Source: Myxacorys chilensis ATA2-1-KO14 (GTDB taxonomy: Bacteria; Cyanobacteriota; Cyanobacteriia; Leptolyngbyales; Leptolyngbyaceae). From it: a DNA stretch of 54,515 nucleotides. Position numbers and translations under genes: made by a program. Below, one piece after another: positions 28,984-37,534 of this stretch. The DNA lies in the NCBI GenBank assembly GCA_019359275.1, contig JAHHHP010000037.1:1-54515 (forward strand), read 5' to 3'. Under the pieces are notes generated by a model. The model had not been told where the DNA came from. It worked only from the letters and a program-made list of their open reading frames with translations, and searched no databases. How positions within the stretch are numbered: position 1 is the stretch's first letter; each line of letters starts with the position of its first letter.

Positions 28984-29421
28984 TTACTTGGAACGATCGC
29001 TTGAGAATACATCAGGGTAAGCTTGCCAAATCTTTTGAATAAACTGGTGTAGTTGATGAGATGCAGGTTTAGTTTGTACTTTAAGTTCAGGATTTGCATC
29101 CAAGCTGTAGAGCCATGACAGGAGCGGAATTACGTCAGTATCTAATGCTTGTTGGAACAGAACGGCAGGACACATTAGATCGGAACCGTCTCGCAAGTCT
29201 TGTAGAGCTAGAGAGTTACAATCTGTCCAGCCTATGACAGCATCTGACTGAGACACTAACGCTAACGGACGCACCCAGCATTGGCGTCTCGATTCCACAA
29301 ACTGGACTACTTCTGCATAAAGCCGAGTTAAATCGTGTTCTAGGTAAACGATTTGAGAGGGATGAAAGATGATTGCTTTGTCTTTCCCTGCCTGAAATGC
29401 AGCAGAGTTCATGGGTATCAA
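28984..29421 (-). CDS. Conserved-looking hypothetical protein
   Basis: A 145-residue soluble protein with no motif I recognise. It is mainly alpha/beta in appearance, with an LVSQSDAVIGWTDCNSLALQDLRDGSDLMCPAVLFQQ core and a basic C-terminal helix. The frame is clearly coding in codon use and starts at ATG 29421 or 29412. It is divergent from ndhN and probably shares a transcript with the DUF202 gene. Confidence 0.6.
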   Translation of the reverse strand: MIPMNSAAFQAGKDKAIIFHPSQIVYLEHDLTRLYAEVVQFVESRRQCWVRPLALVSQSDAVIGWTDCNSLALQDLRDGSDLMCPAVLFQQALDTDVIPLLSWLYSLDANPELKVQTKPASHQLHQFIQKIWQAYPDVFSSDRSK

Positions 29422-29731
29422 TTGAGTTTTGTGAACGGTATCTTACAGTTTAAGAGATCGAGTTAACAGATCATCACTTGTGATTGCAACATTTGCTCTC
29501 TGACACTACAGCATTTGCTCTCTGCCATCACAACGATCCATAGAGATATACCAATTGCTGAGTTCAAATTTTTCTGAGCGCAGGAAACAGAAGGAATGAG
29601 TAGAATTAGGAACGGATAAGCGCCAGACCGGTAGTTGAGCTGAAACTTGAAGGATTTCTAGCGAAAGATGAAGAAGTTCTGATCAGCAGTATCTATTACA
29701 GTAGAGAGGATGGGAAAAGGAGCGATCGCAG
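29422..29731. promoter_or_regulatory. Divergent promoter region upstream of ndhN, with direct repeats
   Basis: The 310-base spacer contains a 13-bp direct repeat CATTTGCTCTCTG at 29490-29502 and 29512-29524 (period 22 bases). Next to it lies the palindrome ATCACTTGTGAT, with a related ATCAC-N3-GAT nearby. The ndhN ribosome binding site AAGGAG overlaps a HIP1 octamer (29722-29729). No gene is visible. Confidence 0.4.
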
Positions 29732-30205
29732 ATGGCACTCATTACAACAGGCGGACAACTGATTAAAGATGTTGAAAAACACGGCGCAATTGCCGCGTAC
29801 GTTCCTTTAGAAGGAGGCTTTGAGGGACGCTATCGCCGTCGAATACGCGCGGCTGGTTACACCTCAGTCAGTATCACCGCGCGGGGATTAGGAGACGTTG
29901 CCGCTTATTTAACGGGCGTTCACGGCGTTCGTCCAGCTCACTTGGGTAAGAAGAGTACAGGGGCTGGAGCTGCTGTTGGATATCGGTATTTTGCTCCTCC
30001 TATTGTCACCACTTACGTTGACAACCTTCCTCCCAAATCCAAAGGGCTGTTGCTTTGGATTATTGAAGGACACATTCTCTCTAGCCAAGAACTTGAATAC
30101 TTGGCAAACCTTCCGAAACTAGAGCCTCGTGTCAAGCTTGTGGTTGAAGTGGGTGGAGAACGCTATTTTCGGTGGACATCGTTGACCGATGCGATCGCGG
30201 CGTAA
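29732..30205 (+). CDS. ndhN: NAD(P)H-quinone oxidoreductase subunit N
   Basis: A 157-residue subunit specific to the cyanobacterial and plastid NDH-1 complex, located on its stromal/cytoplasmic side and needed for respiration and cyclic electron flow. The start MALITTGGQLIKDVEKHGA, the segment GRYRRRIRAAGYTSVSITARGLGD and the end KLVVEVGGERYFRWTSL match the family over its whole length. It is followed by ldpA on the same strand after 167 bases, a conserved pairing. Confidence 0.95.
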   Translation: MALITTGGQLIKDVEKHGAIAAYVPLEGGFEGRYRRRIRAAGYTSVSITARGLGDVAAYLTGVHGVRPAHLGKKSTGAGAAVGYRYFAPPIVTTYVDNLPPKSKGLLLWIIEGHILSSQELEYLANLPKLEPRVKLVVEVGGERYFRWTSLTDAIAA

Positions 30206-30372
30206 GAGTTGGATGAAGGATGAGGGATGGAAGTAGAAACGTGAAACAGAACTCTGGACGGTTGAAAGTTGATCAGCCTTTTCCGCCTCATCTCTCCTCT
30301 CTACCTATGTCTTAGGAGTCAATTTTTCTTAAAAATCAGCTTTATTTGCGATTTGCACATTAGCATAAAGGG

Positions 30373-31515
30373 GTGACTGAATATCTTCACCCTCTACACT
30401 CCCTTAAGGAAGGTCACTGGTTTAAACTCATTTGCGGAGCCAGCTTTCAGCATCTTCCTGCCGTTCGCACACTCGCCCTCACATATGCCCTTGCTGGTGC
30501 GGATTGTATTGATGTCGCTGCCGATCCAGCGATTGTCGCTACAGCACGAGAAGGTCTTGCGATCGCGCACACTCTTTCTGATGAAGCCCGCCACCGAGGA
30601 TTTCACGCTTCATCACCTTGGCTCATGGTCAGCCTTAATGACGGAGAAGATCCACATTTCCGCAAAGCAGAATTTATTGCATCAGAATGTCCAACCGATT
30701 GTCCGCAGCCTTGCGAGCAGGTTTGCCCAGCACAGGCGATCAGGTTTAGCCACTATTCTGGTGTGATTGATGAACTCTGTTATGGATGCGGACGATGTAT
30801 TCCTATCTGTCCTAATCAACAAATTTCAACCCGATCGTATATCTACACGCCAGAAGTAATCTCGCCGATTTTACGGCAAGCAGGAATTGATGCGATCGAG
30901 ATTCATACCCAAGTAGGGCGATTTGAAGACTTCAAGCGATTGTGGAGTGCGATTGCACCGTGGGTGCATCAACTCAAGCTTGTCGCCATTAGCTGTCCCG
31001 ATGGTGAAGATCTGATTGACTACCTGCAAGCATTACACGATTTGATATCGCCCCTGCCCTGCGCTTTGATTTGGCAAACCGATGGACGACCGATGAGCGG
31101 CGATATTGGCGACGGAGCTACAAGAGCTTGCTTAAAACTTGGTCAGAAAGTTCTTGCCGCGAATCTTCCAGGGTATGTGCAACTGGCAGGAGGAACGAAT
31201 CAATCGACTGTTCCCAAGCTAGAAACGTTAAATTTGTTGCACAATAGAAATAGTACTTTTGTATCTAAATCTATTGCAGGGATTGCCTATGGAAGTTATG
31301 CCCGGAGTCTACTTTTACCCATTCTGAATCAGCTTGAGGTACTGGAAATGCAGCCATCAACGTTACCACCAAATGCGATGAGAACGCCTTCTGACTCACA
31401 ATTCCCCGTTCGCATCGAGACAACTCCCGCTTTACTATGGCAAGCCGTTGCGATCGCGGATGCACTCGTCAGCCAAATCAAACCTTCCCAGGTCTATTCT
31501 TCTCCAATCCGTTGA
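30373..31515 (+). CDS. ldpA: Light-dependent period protein LdpA (iron-sulfur protein of circadian clock input)
   Basis: LdpA of Synechococcus elongatus senses redox state and tunes the period of the Kai clock to light. The 380-residue protein carries two ferredoxin-like cysteine clusters: CPTDCPQPCEQVCP (about residues 108-121) and CYGCGRCIPICP (about 139-150), enough for two [4Fe-4S] clusters. The N-terminal segment SLKEGHWFKLICGASFQHLPAVRTLALTYALAGADCIDVAADP is the family hallmark. The start is GTG 30373; the ribosome binding site is weak. Position after ndhN supports the identity. Confidence 0.9.
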   Translation: MTEYLHPLHSLKEGHWFKLICGASFQHLPAVRTLALTYALAGADCIDVAADPAIVATAREGLAIAHTLSDEARHRGFHASSPWLMVSLNDGEDPHFRKAEFIASECPTDCPQPCEQVCPAQAIRFSHYSGVIDELCYGCGRCIPICPNQQISTRSYIYTPEVISPILRQAGIDAIEIHTQVGRFEDFKRLWSAIAPWVHQLKLVAISCPDGEDLIDYLQALHDLISPLPCALIWQTDGRPMSGDIGDGATRACLKLGQKVLAANLPGYVQLAGGTNQSTVPKLETLNLLHNRNSTFVSKSIAGIAYGSYARSLLLPILNQLEVLEMQPSTLPPNAMRTPSDSQFPVRIETTPALLWQAVAIADALVSQIKPSQVYSSPIR

Positions 31516-31710
31516 TACAAGTGATTTAGCATACACCAGTGCTAAATGGCGATCCCGTACCCTACCCTCAAGGACTTCCGTTCCCCGTTCTTTTTGGAGC
31601 TTGTTGAACAACTTATGGTGCAACCCAGCGAGATCAACGTTTCCTCAGTCCCCGATTCTGACTACGACCAGAACGACCGTCACACCGGACTTATCTCCTC
31701 ACCTAAAAGA

Positions 31711-33534
31711 ATGCAAGTGACCGACGACTTAACGAAATTATTGGATATTTTGCCGAATGCTCTGCGCGATCGTTTAAATCAACATCCGCAGCGAGACAGT
31801 TTAGTTGAAGTCGTCATGGATTTAGGACGGCGTCCTGAAGCTCGATTTCCAGGCAAAGCAGAGTACCTGTCGGAAGATCCAATCACTCAAGACGAGTTAA
31901 ATGAAAGCATCACCAAAGTTGGCGATTTTGGAGGAGACAACCGGGCCGGGATTGAGCGCACCTTGCACCGGATTAGCGCCATTCGGAATCGACGTGGCGA
32001 TGTAATTGGTTTAACCTGTCGCGTGGGTCGAGCTATCTTCGGAACAATTGGCATGATTCGCGACTTGGTAGAAAGCGGTCGCTCGATTTTGATGCTGGGT
32101 CGTCCGGGTGTCGGCAAAACGACGGCATTAAGAGAAATCGCTCGGGTGTTGGCAGACGAGTTGGATAAGCGCGTCGTTATCATCGACACGTCTAACGAGA
32201 TTGCAGGAGACGGGGATGTGCCGCATCCTGCGATCGGGCGAGCGAGACGGATGCAAGTTGCCCGTCCTGAGTTGCAGCATCAGGTCATGATTGAGGCCGT
32301 GGAAAACCACATGCCTGAAGTCATCGTCATTGATGAGATTGGAACGGAATTAGAAGCCTTAGCCGCCCGAACGATCGCAGAACGGGGCGTCCAGCTTGTG
32401 GGAACCGCCCACGGCAACCAATTAGCAAATTTGATCAAAAATCCAACGCTATCTGATCTCATTGGTGGGATTCAATCTGTCACCTTGGGAGACGATGAAG
32501 CAAGACGGCGCGGAACTCAAAAAAGCGTTTTAGAGCGCAAAGCGCCACCGACGTTTGATATTGCGGTGGAAATGCTAGAACGAGAAAAGTGGGTGGTTCA
32601 CGAACAGGTCGCTGAAACCGTCGATAGCGTGTTGCGAGGGCGAGTTCCCAATCCTCAAGTCAGGACAGTTGATGAAACGGGCAAAGTGGTTGTTAGCCAT
32701 GAACCCGTTAGTGAACAGGCAACGGCGCGGCTAGGGTCTCGCAGTGAGTTGCGATCTAACGTGGTTCATGGAGGGTTTCCCTCTCAAGAATCGAGCCAGT
32801 TTGCAGCGCCACAGAGCCGAGGATGGCGATCTTCGGGTCGCATGAAAGCTGTTTCTAGCCAAAGCAGAGCGCCGCTTTCGCCCGAACAGCAAGCCTTTGA
32901 GCAACTGCTTGACGAATCCTTAGACAAGCAGTCTGATCCGTTTAGCGCCATGCGTAGCCCCGACGGAAGCGCTGCTCCCTATCAAAGCGCAACTGAACAG
33001 CGCTACTTCCCAGGTCCCAACGGGGAAGAATTGCCCTTGCATGTTTACCCTTATGGGGTGAGTCGGCAAAACCTCGATCAGGTGATCCGGACGCTGAACT
33101 TACCAATTGTTTTGACCAAAAACATTGAGGATGCTGACACCGTGCTGGCCCTGCGATCGCACGTCAAAAATCACTCCAAGCTTCGGCATCTCGCTCAAAC
33201 ACGACAGATTCCGATTCACACGGTCAAATCGAATAGCGTTCCTCAAATTGCTCTTTCCTTGCGTCATGCACTCAACATAGATGATTTAGGAGTGCCCACC
33301 GATGCAGAATTAGATTTACTCGTACGCGGCGATAGCACTGACGAAATCGAAGCGTTAGAAGAAGCAAGATTAGCGGTTGAACAGATTGTCATTCCGAAAG
33401 GACAACCTGTTGAGTTGTTGCCGCGATCGGCAATGGTTCGCAAGATGCAGCATGAGTTGGTCGAACACTATCGTCTAAAATCGAACAGCTTTGGTGAGGA
33501 GCCAAATCGCCGTTTGCGAATCTATCCCGCCTAG
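31711..33534 (+). CDS. AAA ATPase with C-terminal R3H domain (Ycf45 family)
   Basis: A protein of about 607 residues. The Walker A motif GRPGVGKTTALREIARVLADE and Walker B VIVIDEIGTELEA form a SpoIIIAA-like/secretion-type ATPase core (about residues 120-330). A Ser/Gln-rich linker and a C-terminal R3H single-stranded nucleic-acid-binding domain (RKMQHELVEHYRLKSNSFG...RRLRIYP) follow. The frame is open from ATG 31546, but the first 55 residues look non-homologous. ATG 31711 (MQVTDDLTKLLDILPNALRDRL) matches where the family begins, though no strong Shine-Dalgarno is visible. Function unknown; conserved in cyanobacteria and some plastids. Confidence 0.85.
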   Translation: MQVTDDLTKLLDILPNALRDRLNQHPQRDSLVEVVMDLGRRPEARFPGKAEYLSEDPITQDELNESITKVGDFGGDNRAGIERTLHRISAIRNRRGDVIGLTCRVGRAIFGTIGMIRDLVESGRSILMLGRPGVGKTTALREIARVLADELDKRVVIIDTSNEIAGDGDVPHPAIGRARRMQVARPELQHQVMIEAVENHMPEVIVIDEIGTELEALAARTIAERGVQLVGTAHGNQLANLIKNPTLSDLIGGIQSVTLGDDEARRRGTQKSVLERKAPPTFDIAVEMLEREKWVVHEQVAETVDSVLRGRVPNPQVRTVDETGKVVVSHEPVSEQATARLGSRSELRSNVVHGGFPSQESSQFAAPQSRGWRSSGRMKAVSSQSRAPLSPEQQAFEQLLDESLDKQSDPFSAMRSPDGSAAPYQSATEQRYFPGPNGEELPLHVYPYGVSRQNLDQVIRTLNLPIVLTKNIEDADTVLALRSHVKNHSKLRHLAQTRQIPIHTVKSNSVPQIALSLRHALNIDDLGVPTDAELDLLVRGDSTDEIEALEEARLAVEQIVIPKGQPVELLPRSAMVRKMQHELVEHYRLKSNSFGEEPNRRLRIYPA

Positions 33535-33564
33535 TGTTGTAAACCTGTGGTTGGTTGCATTGCC

Positions 33565-33596
33565 TTGTAAAGACGCGATTAATCGCGTCTTTACAA
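33565..33596. repeat. 32-bp perfect palindrome of a cyanobacterial repeat type
   Basis: Each half starts TTGTAAAGACGCGATT and is the exact reverse complement of the other. Nearly identical palindromes (GTAGAGACGCGAT...ATCGCGTCTCTAC) are scattered in many cyanobacterial genomes. It may act as terminator of the R3H gene. Its right end TTTACAACAC (33590-33599) also pairs with GTGTTGTAAA at 33534-33543, so two alternative stems exist. Confidence 0.7.
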
Positions 33597-33772
33597 CACG
33601 TCACTGAAGCTGATCAGCGGGTCTACAACATCACTAAAGATCAGAGCTTTGGATGCGCTGTTTCTTAAGTCTCAATTAAGTCTCAAGGGCGCAAAGACAA
33701 CGTTCCTGATGGCAAAATTTGTGGGTTGCACATCAAGGCGACCCTTCTCACTCAAAACCTATCGTTTCTGCC

Positions 33773-34891
33773 ATGCTCCAGTTTATTCGGTCAGATTTAG
33801 CCCAGCTCACCTCTTACAGTACTCACCATACTGATAATTCAACCGTGCATCTCGATCGCTTAGATGTGAACGAGAACCCTTACGATCTGCCCGAAGAACT
33901 GAAGGAAAAATTGGCCTGGACATGGCAACAACAGATCGAATCGAATCGTTATCCCGACGGAGGTTATCTTGCCTTAAAGGAGGCGATCGCAGCTTACGCA
34001 ACAGACTCCTCTAACGCCAACTTTGTGGCTGCAAATATCTCCGTTGGCAACGGTTCTGATGAATTGATTCGCTCTCTGTTGATTGCAACGTGCCTCAACG
34101 GAGAAGGCTCTATTCTCGTCGCAAATCCTACATTCTCGATGTATGACATTTTGGCGAAGACATTAGGAATTCTAGTGGTTACGATCGTGCGATCGCCTGA
34201 CACCTTCGAGATGGATTTGACCGCCGCACAAGCCGCCATCACCGATACTCAACAGCCACCGATTCGAGTTGTATTTGTGGTGCATCCCAACTCGCCCACT
34301 GGAAACGCTTTAACTGAAGCTGAAATTACTTGGCTAAGGAGCCTTCCTCAACACATCTTGATTGTCATTGATGAAGCTTATTTTGAATTTAGCCAGACAA
34401 CATTAGCAGATGAACTGGTACAGCATCCCAACTGGGTCGTGTTACGGACATTCTCAAAGGCATTTCGCTTAGCGGCACATCGAGTCGGTTATGCGATCGC
34501 TCATCCCGATTTAATCACCACACTAGAGAACGTCCGATTGCCCTATAACTTGCCAAGCTTTACGATCGCCGCTGCACAATTTGCCCTATCGGAACGGCAG
34601 CATCTCCTCGCGATCGTGGATGTTTTGCTAATAGAACGTCGCAAACTGATTGCAGAACTTTCAAAACACGAACAGCTTCGCCTCTGGAATAGTGATGCCA
34701 ACTTCATTCATATTCGGTTGCAGAATGCGGATGAGGCTAACTCTAAACTCGAAGCAATCTATCGATCGCTCAAACAGCAAGGCACCCTGATTCGGCACAC
34801 GGGTGGTGGGTTGCGGCTTACCGTAGGAACTCCAGACGAAAATCAGCGCACCTGCAATCGAATGAAACAAGCTCTAGTCGAAATGCTCTAG
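33773..34891 (+). CDS. hisC: Histidinol-phosphate aminotransferase
   Basis: A PLP-dependent enzyme of histidine biosynthesis. The conserved start [15 protein letters not shown] is at 33773; the upstream part of the frame lacks family features. Motifs present: [39 protein letters not shown], the VIDEAYFEF strand, and the PLP lysine in [20 protein letters not shown]. Length 372 residues, normal for the family. No other his genes are nearby, as usual in cyanobacteria. Confidence 0.93.
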   Translation: MLQFIRSDLAQLTSYSTHHTDNSTVHLDRLDVNENPYDLPEELKEKLAWTWQQQIESNRYPDGGYLALKEAIAAYATDSSNANFVAANISVGNGSDELIRSLLIATCLNGEGSILVANPTFSMYDILAKTLGILVVTIVRSPDTFEMDLTAAQAAITDTQQPPIRVVFVVHPNSPTGNALTEAEITWLRSLPQHILIVIDEAYFEFSQTTLADELVQHPNWVVLRTFSKAFRLAAHRVGYAIAHPDLITTLENVRLPYNLPSFTIAAAQFALSERQHLLAIVDVLLIERRKLIAELSKHEQLRLWNSDANFIHIRLQNADEANSKLEAIYRSLKQQGTLIRHTGGGLRLTVGTPDENQRTCNRMKQALVEML

Positions 34892-34907
34892 CCTGCGCCG
34901 CTTATAT

Positions 34908-35333
34908 TTAAGACGTTTGGGAGTTTCGACGAATCAGTTCAATCGTCTGAGGTAACACCCCAACGAGAAGCGCGAAGGCATCATCTGGCACTTGAGCTAC
35001 TATTTCTGCGCCAAAATAATTTTCAAACTGATTCAGAATCATTTGCGCTCGCTGAGTTGGTAATGGATTGTCAGTCAACTGTTGAGTCAATCGAATCCAC
35101 TGCCGACGAATTAAATATGCCTTTTGGCGCTCCTCAGGGGATTTTGGGCAGACCAACGCCAAATCACCTATGGGTAACACTCGTTCACAATCTAAATCAA
35201 AGAAACTACCGACAGCGGCTCCAGGTCCGGCGAACTCAGCATGAAAGCGCTTATATAAGATTAAGCCGTTTCGTCTACGACTATTGACGATCAGCAACTG
35301 TCCCTTACTAAGCTGAGTCAGAATATCAGCCAC
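34908..35333 (-). CDS. Conserved-looking hypothetical protein
   Basis: A 141-residue soluble protein. It begins MADILTQLSKGQLLIVNSRRRNGLILYKRFHAEF, with a possible small beta-rich N-terminal domain, then helices (SPEERQKAYLIRRQWIRLTQQL) and the ending LVGVLPQTIELIRRN. I do not recognise a family. Reading frame and codon use look genuine. It converges with hisC with a 16-base gap. Confidence 0.6.
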   Translation of the reverse strand: MADILTQLSKGQLLIVNSRRRNGLILYKRFHAEFAGPGAAVGSFFDLDCERVLPIGDLALVCPKSPEERQKAYLIRRQWIRLTQQLTDNPLPTQRAQMILNQFENYFGAEIVAQVPDDAFALLVGVLPQTIELIRRNSQTS

Positions 35334-35676
35334 TTTGCTTAAAGAATTACGATTTATGAAAAATGCCCCCCTATTCTATGGCATGGAACCAGAGAGCAAG
35401 AAGCTGTACGTGATGGAAATCAAAGCGTCTGATATACAACGTAATTTAGAGCGCTAGAGGGAGTTAGACATTCTCTCGCACTTATTCTTTCTACCCTGTG
35501 AAGTTCCTGAGTATTTCTGCAAGAAGTCTCATTTTTGATTTGTTGGCATTCGCCCCCTAATCTCCTAACTTCTAGAAAAGATAGACCTTAAACTTCCAGA
35601 AGTTAGGAGATTTGAAGAGTTTTTAGAACCTCTCTTAGAAGAGCAGAAAAAACGTAGAAGCGATGACTTAATGTTC
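35334..35676. other. Intergenic region with a 15-bp inverted repeat
   Basis: Besides the possible small ORF, arms 35559-35573 (AATCTCCTAACTTCT) and 35598-35612 are exact reverse complements separated by 24 bases. The right arm is followed on the plus strand by GAAGAGTTTTT, and no T run follows on the minus strand. Its role for the flanking minus-strand genes is unclear. Confidence 0.5.
35356..35457 (+). CDS. Possible 33-residue small protein
   Basis: ATG 35356 to TAG 35455-35457 encodes MKNAPLFYGMEPESKKLYVM followed by EIKASDIQRNLER. The composition is protein-like but no ribosome binding site is visible and no family is recognised. It starts 22 bases from the divergent hypothetical gene. 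It could be a remnant of a longer gene. Confidence 0.2.
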   Translation: MKNAPLFYGMEPESKKLYVMEIKASDIQRNLER

Positions 35677-36327
35677 TTAGGGGTCTTCTACATTCGATGG
35701 AATTCCTAGCACCGGGCATGGGAGTCGACGCAGTTGCTTGACCAATGAATGGTGTTTAGACTCACAGCCCAAGATCATCAGCGAGGCTGACTCAGACTCG
35801 ACAACCGCTTTTAGCTCTTCAGCAACGGAGCCAAATCGCAAATGAGTTTTGAGAGAACCTCGCCACTCTTCTGCAAGACAACGCGCATGCCAAAGAATGC
35901 GATCGGCTTGCTCAAACACCTCCGCCATACTTGCTGGAGCCGATTGTAAGTCTACCTCTCGACATTCAGCAATGGCAGTTCCACCAGTCGCGCTGTGTCC
36001 TCCTACAGAGCGCTCTAAGTCGCAGTAGGGTCGGCTAGGCTGCAAATCTGCCAGTCTTTGCATCCATTCGTCGATCACGTAGACCACTTGTACAGTCACT
36101 TGTTTCCCCGTAGCTAAGCGGGTTTGATGAGCAATCCATAAGGTCAGATCCAGCGCCGTCTGACTGCGAGGCGAGTGAGAATAACCAACAACTAGATTAA
36201 TTTCTGAGCTTGAAGCGTTGTGGGAACCTACAGGCGATTTTGCTTGCGGCAAGAGCAACATCTGGTTGACCAAATCAGTGCAACCCAGCGTGTCCTGAAG
36301 CCGTGCCAGCATTGACAAAATATTCAC
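35677..36327 (-). CDS. Universal stress protein (UspA)-family protein
   Basis: A 216-residue protein with one Usp fold: NLVVGYSHSPRSQTALDLTLWIAHQ as first strand-helix, VQVVYVIDEW as second strand, and the C-terminal ASLMILGCESKHHSLVKQL...CPVLGIPS. The ATP-binding Gly-2x-Gly-9x-Gly(S/T) motif is replaced by GCESKHHSLVKQL, so it may not bind ATP in the usual way. Translation starts at GTG 36327 with AGGAGAGG upstream. The gene lies directly behind a ydaO-type c-di-AMP riboswitch, which suggests a role in osmotic or potassium-linked stress. Confidence 0.8.
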   Translation of the reverse strand: MNILSMLARLQDTLGCTDLVNQMLLLPQAKSPVGSHNASSSEINLVVGYSHSPRSQTALDLTLWIAHQTRLATGKQVTVQVVYVIDEWMQRLADLQPSRPYCDLERSVGGHSATGGTAIAECREVDLQSAPASMAEVFEQADRILWHARCLAEEWRGSLKTHLRFGSVAEELKAVVESESASLMILGCESKHHSLVKQLRRLPCPVLGIPSNVEDP

Positions 36328-36382
36328 GATAACAAACCTCTCCTAACGACGGTGTGCGAGAGGTGGGTCGGGCCAAGCTACC

Positions 36383-36404
36383 GGTGTCACTATAAGCTGA
36401 CACC
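36383..36404 (-). promoter_or_regulatory. Hairpin between c-di-AMP riboswitch and the Usp start
   Basis: GGTGTCA and TGACACC (7-bp perfect arms, 8-base loop) lie about 60 bases before the start codon. No U tract follows, so it is not a classical terminator. A second small hairpin TACTGC/GCAGTA lies upstream of it, near 36432-36448. Together they may be the expression platform. Confidence 0.35.
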
Positions 36405-36469
36405 TGTCACTCCCAGGAGACCACAACGACTACTGCACTGGGCAGTACAAGTCTTGGGCACTCCTCCCA

Positions 36470-36637
36470 TTGCCGACGGAGTTAGCTGACGGGCTAAGAC
36501 TGGAAGGTGTCTCTCTCAAACGCAGAGAAGTTTGACCTAAACCTCAAAACGCTTAAAATTCGCCCCAGAAAAATTGGTTCCTCCGCTTGAATTTGAACTT
36601 GGAGCTTTACCCCATTGCTCGATTCAGATTAGGCTAC
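36470..36637 (-). promoter_or_regulatory. ydaO/yuaA-type c-di-AMP riboswitch upstream of the Usp gene
   Basis: Read on the minus strand, conserved blocks of the class appear in order. TAGCC-TAATCTGAATC (from 36636) is the start of P1. GCGGAGGAACCA lies at 36575-36586, GGGGCGAAT at 36558-36566, a small stem TCTCT/GAGAGA follows, and the hallmark CCCGTCAGCTAAC continues as TCCGTCGGC, ending at 36472. GGC at the end can pair with GCC at the beginning. Known members bind cyclic di-AMP and switch off potassium and osmolyte transport or cell wall genes. I assign it from the motif alone. Confidence 0.85.
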
Positions 36638-37037
36638 CCACAAAGAAACTGAGAAATTGACGCTAAGACATTCCACTATGAGAATGTATCAGATTTAAGA
36701 ATTAAGAAGATGTGCCAGAATTTAAGCTCGGCAATTTGATTCTAAATCCGCTAATAACCAACTTATTACAGGTCAAGGTGTGAGAACTGCTATCTGCAAA
36801 ACAAAACCACTCCAGATCATGAATTTGCTCAACTGATAAGTCACCCTAAACTAGTATATCAGTGCATTCCAACTCTGCGGTTCTTTATAAACTGTGATTT
36901 TTCATAAATAAAAATTAAGTAGTCGTCTACGCTACTTTTTAGTCTAGAAAAGACTACTGATAGAAAATTCTTAATATTTTTCACAGATAGATTCTTACAA
37001 GCTAGAAAAACGGGGTTAGCTTACTGAAAGCTTTGTC
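36638..37037 (-). other. Upstream region of the riboswitch
   Basis: About 400 AT-rich bases between the small membrane protein gene and the riboswitch. It must contain the riboswitch promoter, but I cannot place it with confidence. The terminator at 36905-36937 separates the two transcripts. No gene is visible. Confidence 0.4.
36905..36937 (-). terminator. Terminator of the small membrane protein gene
   Basis: On the minus strand AAGTAG and CTACTT form a 6-bp stem with a 9-base loop, followed by AATTTTTATTT. An alternative pairing AGTAGTC/GACTACT lies just upstream. Confidence 0.5.
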
Positions 37038-37319
37038 CTAAGCTGCTTGCTGAGCATTAGTTGTCTCAAGCATACGTTGGTAGAGACGTGCCGTTTTTGT
37101 GGAGCGCTTGAGCTTGCCTAAAAGTTCTAAGTAAGCGAAGGGAAGCACAATAGGCCAAAGCATTGTTGCGATCGCAATGACAAACCAAGATGTTTTTCTT
37201 TCTTCATCAGACATTTCTTCATCGCGGCGGAAGAAAGCCATCCAAGCGGAAAACAAAATCGGCATTACTAGAAGATAAAAGCCAACCGGGAGTAGGAACA
37301 GGGTCTGCATAACCAACAT
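37038..37319 (-). CDS. Small two-helix membrane protein, unknown function
   Basis: 93 residues with two hydrophobic segments (LFLLPVGFYLLVMPILFSAWMAF and WFVIAIATMLWPIVLPFAYLELL) joined by a charged loop FRRDEEMSDEERKTS. A basic C-terminal helix follows (KRSTKTARLYQRML). It looks like a conserved cyanobacterial membrane protein but I cannot name it. It has its own terminator. Confidence 0.6.
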   Translation of the reverse strand: MLVMQTLFLLPVGFYLLVMPILFSAWMAFFRRDEEMSDEERKTSWFVIAIATMLWPIVLPFAYLELLGKLKRSTKTARLYQRMLETTNAQQAA

Positions 37320-37534
37320 CTCAATGAAAGTCCAACGTTCGATCCGAAGCTTTTGTGAGAGGCATTTAGCTAATTCGCCTTGATGTACAAAATACTAGGT
37401 TATTCAGGTCTTTCTCATTGGCATAAATACCGAAGCATGAGACGGGGAGTTGCAAAAGCACGTGAATATACTAAGTCTTTTTTTGTTTGTTTTATTACTC
37501 TTCGTACAGAACGTAATAGCTGTAGTTTTGTAAG

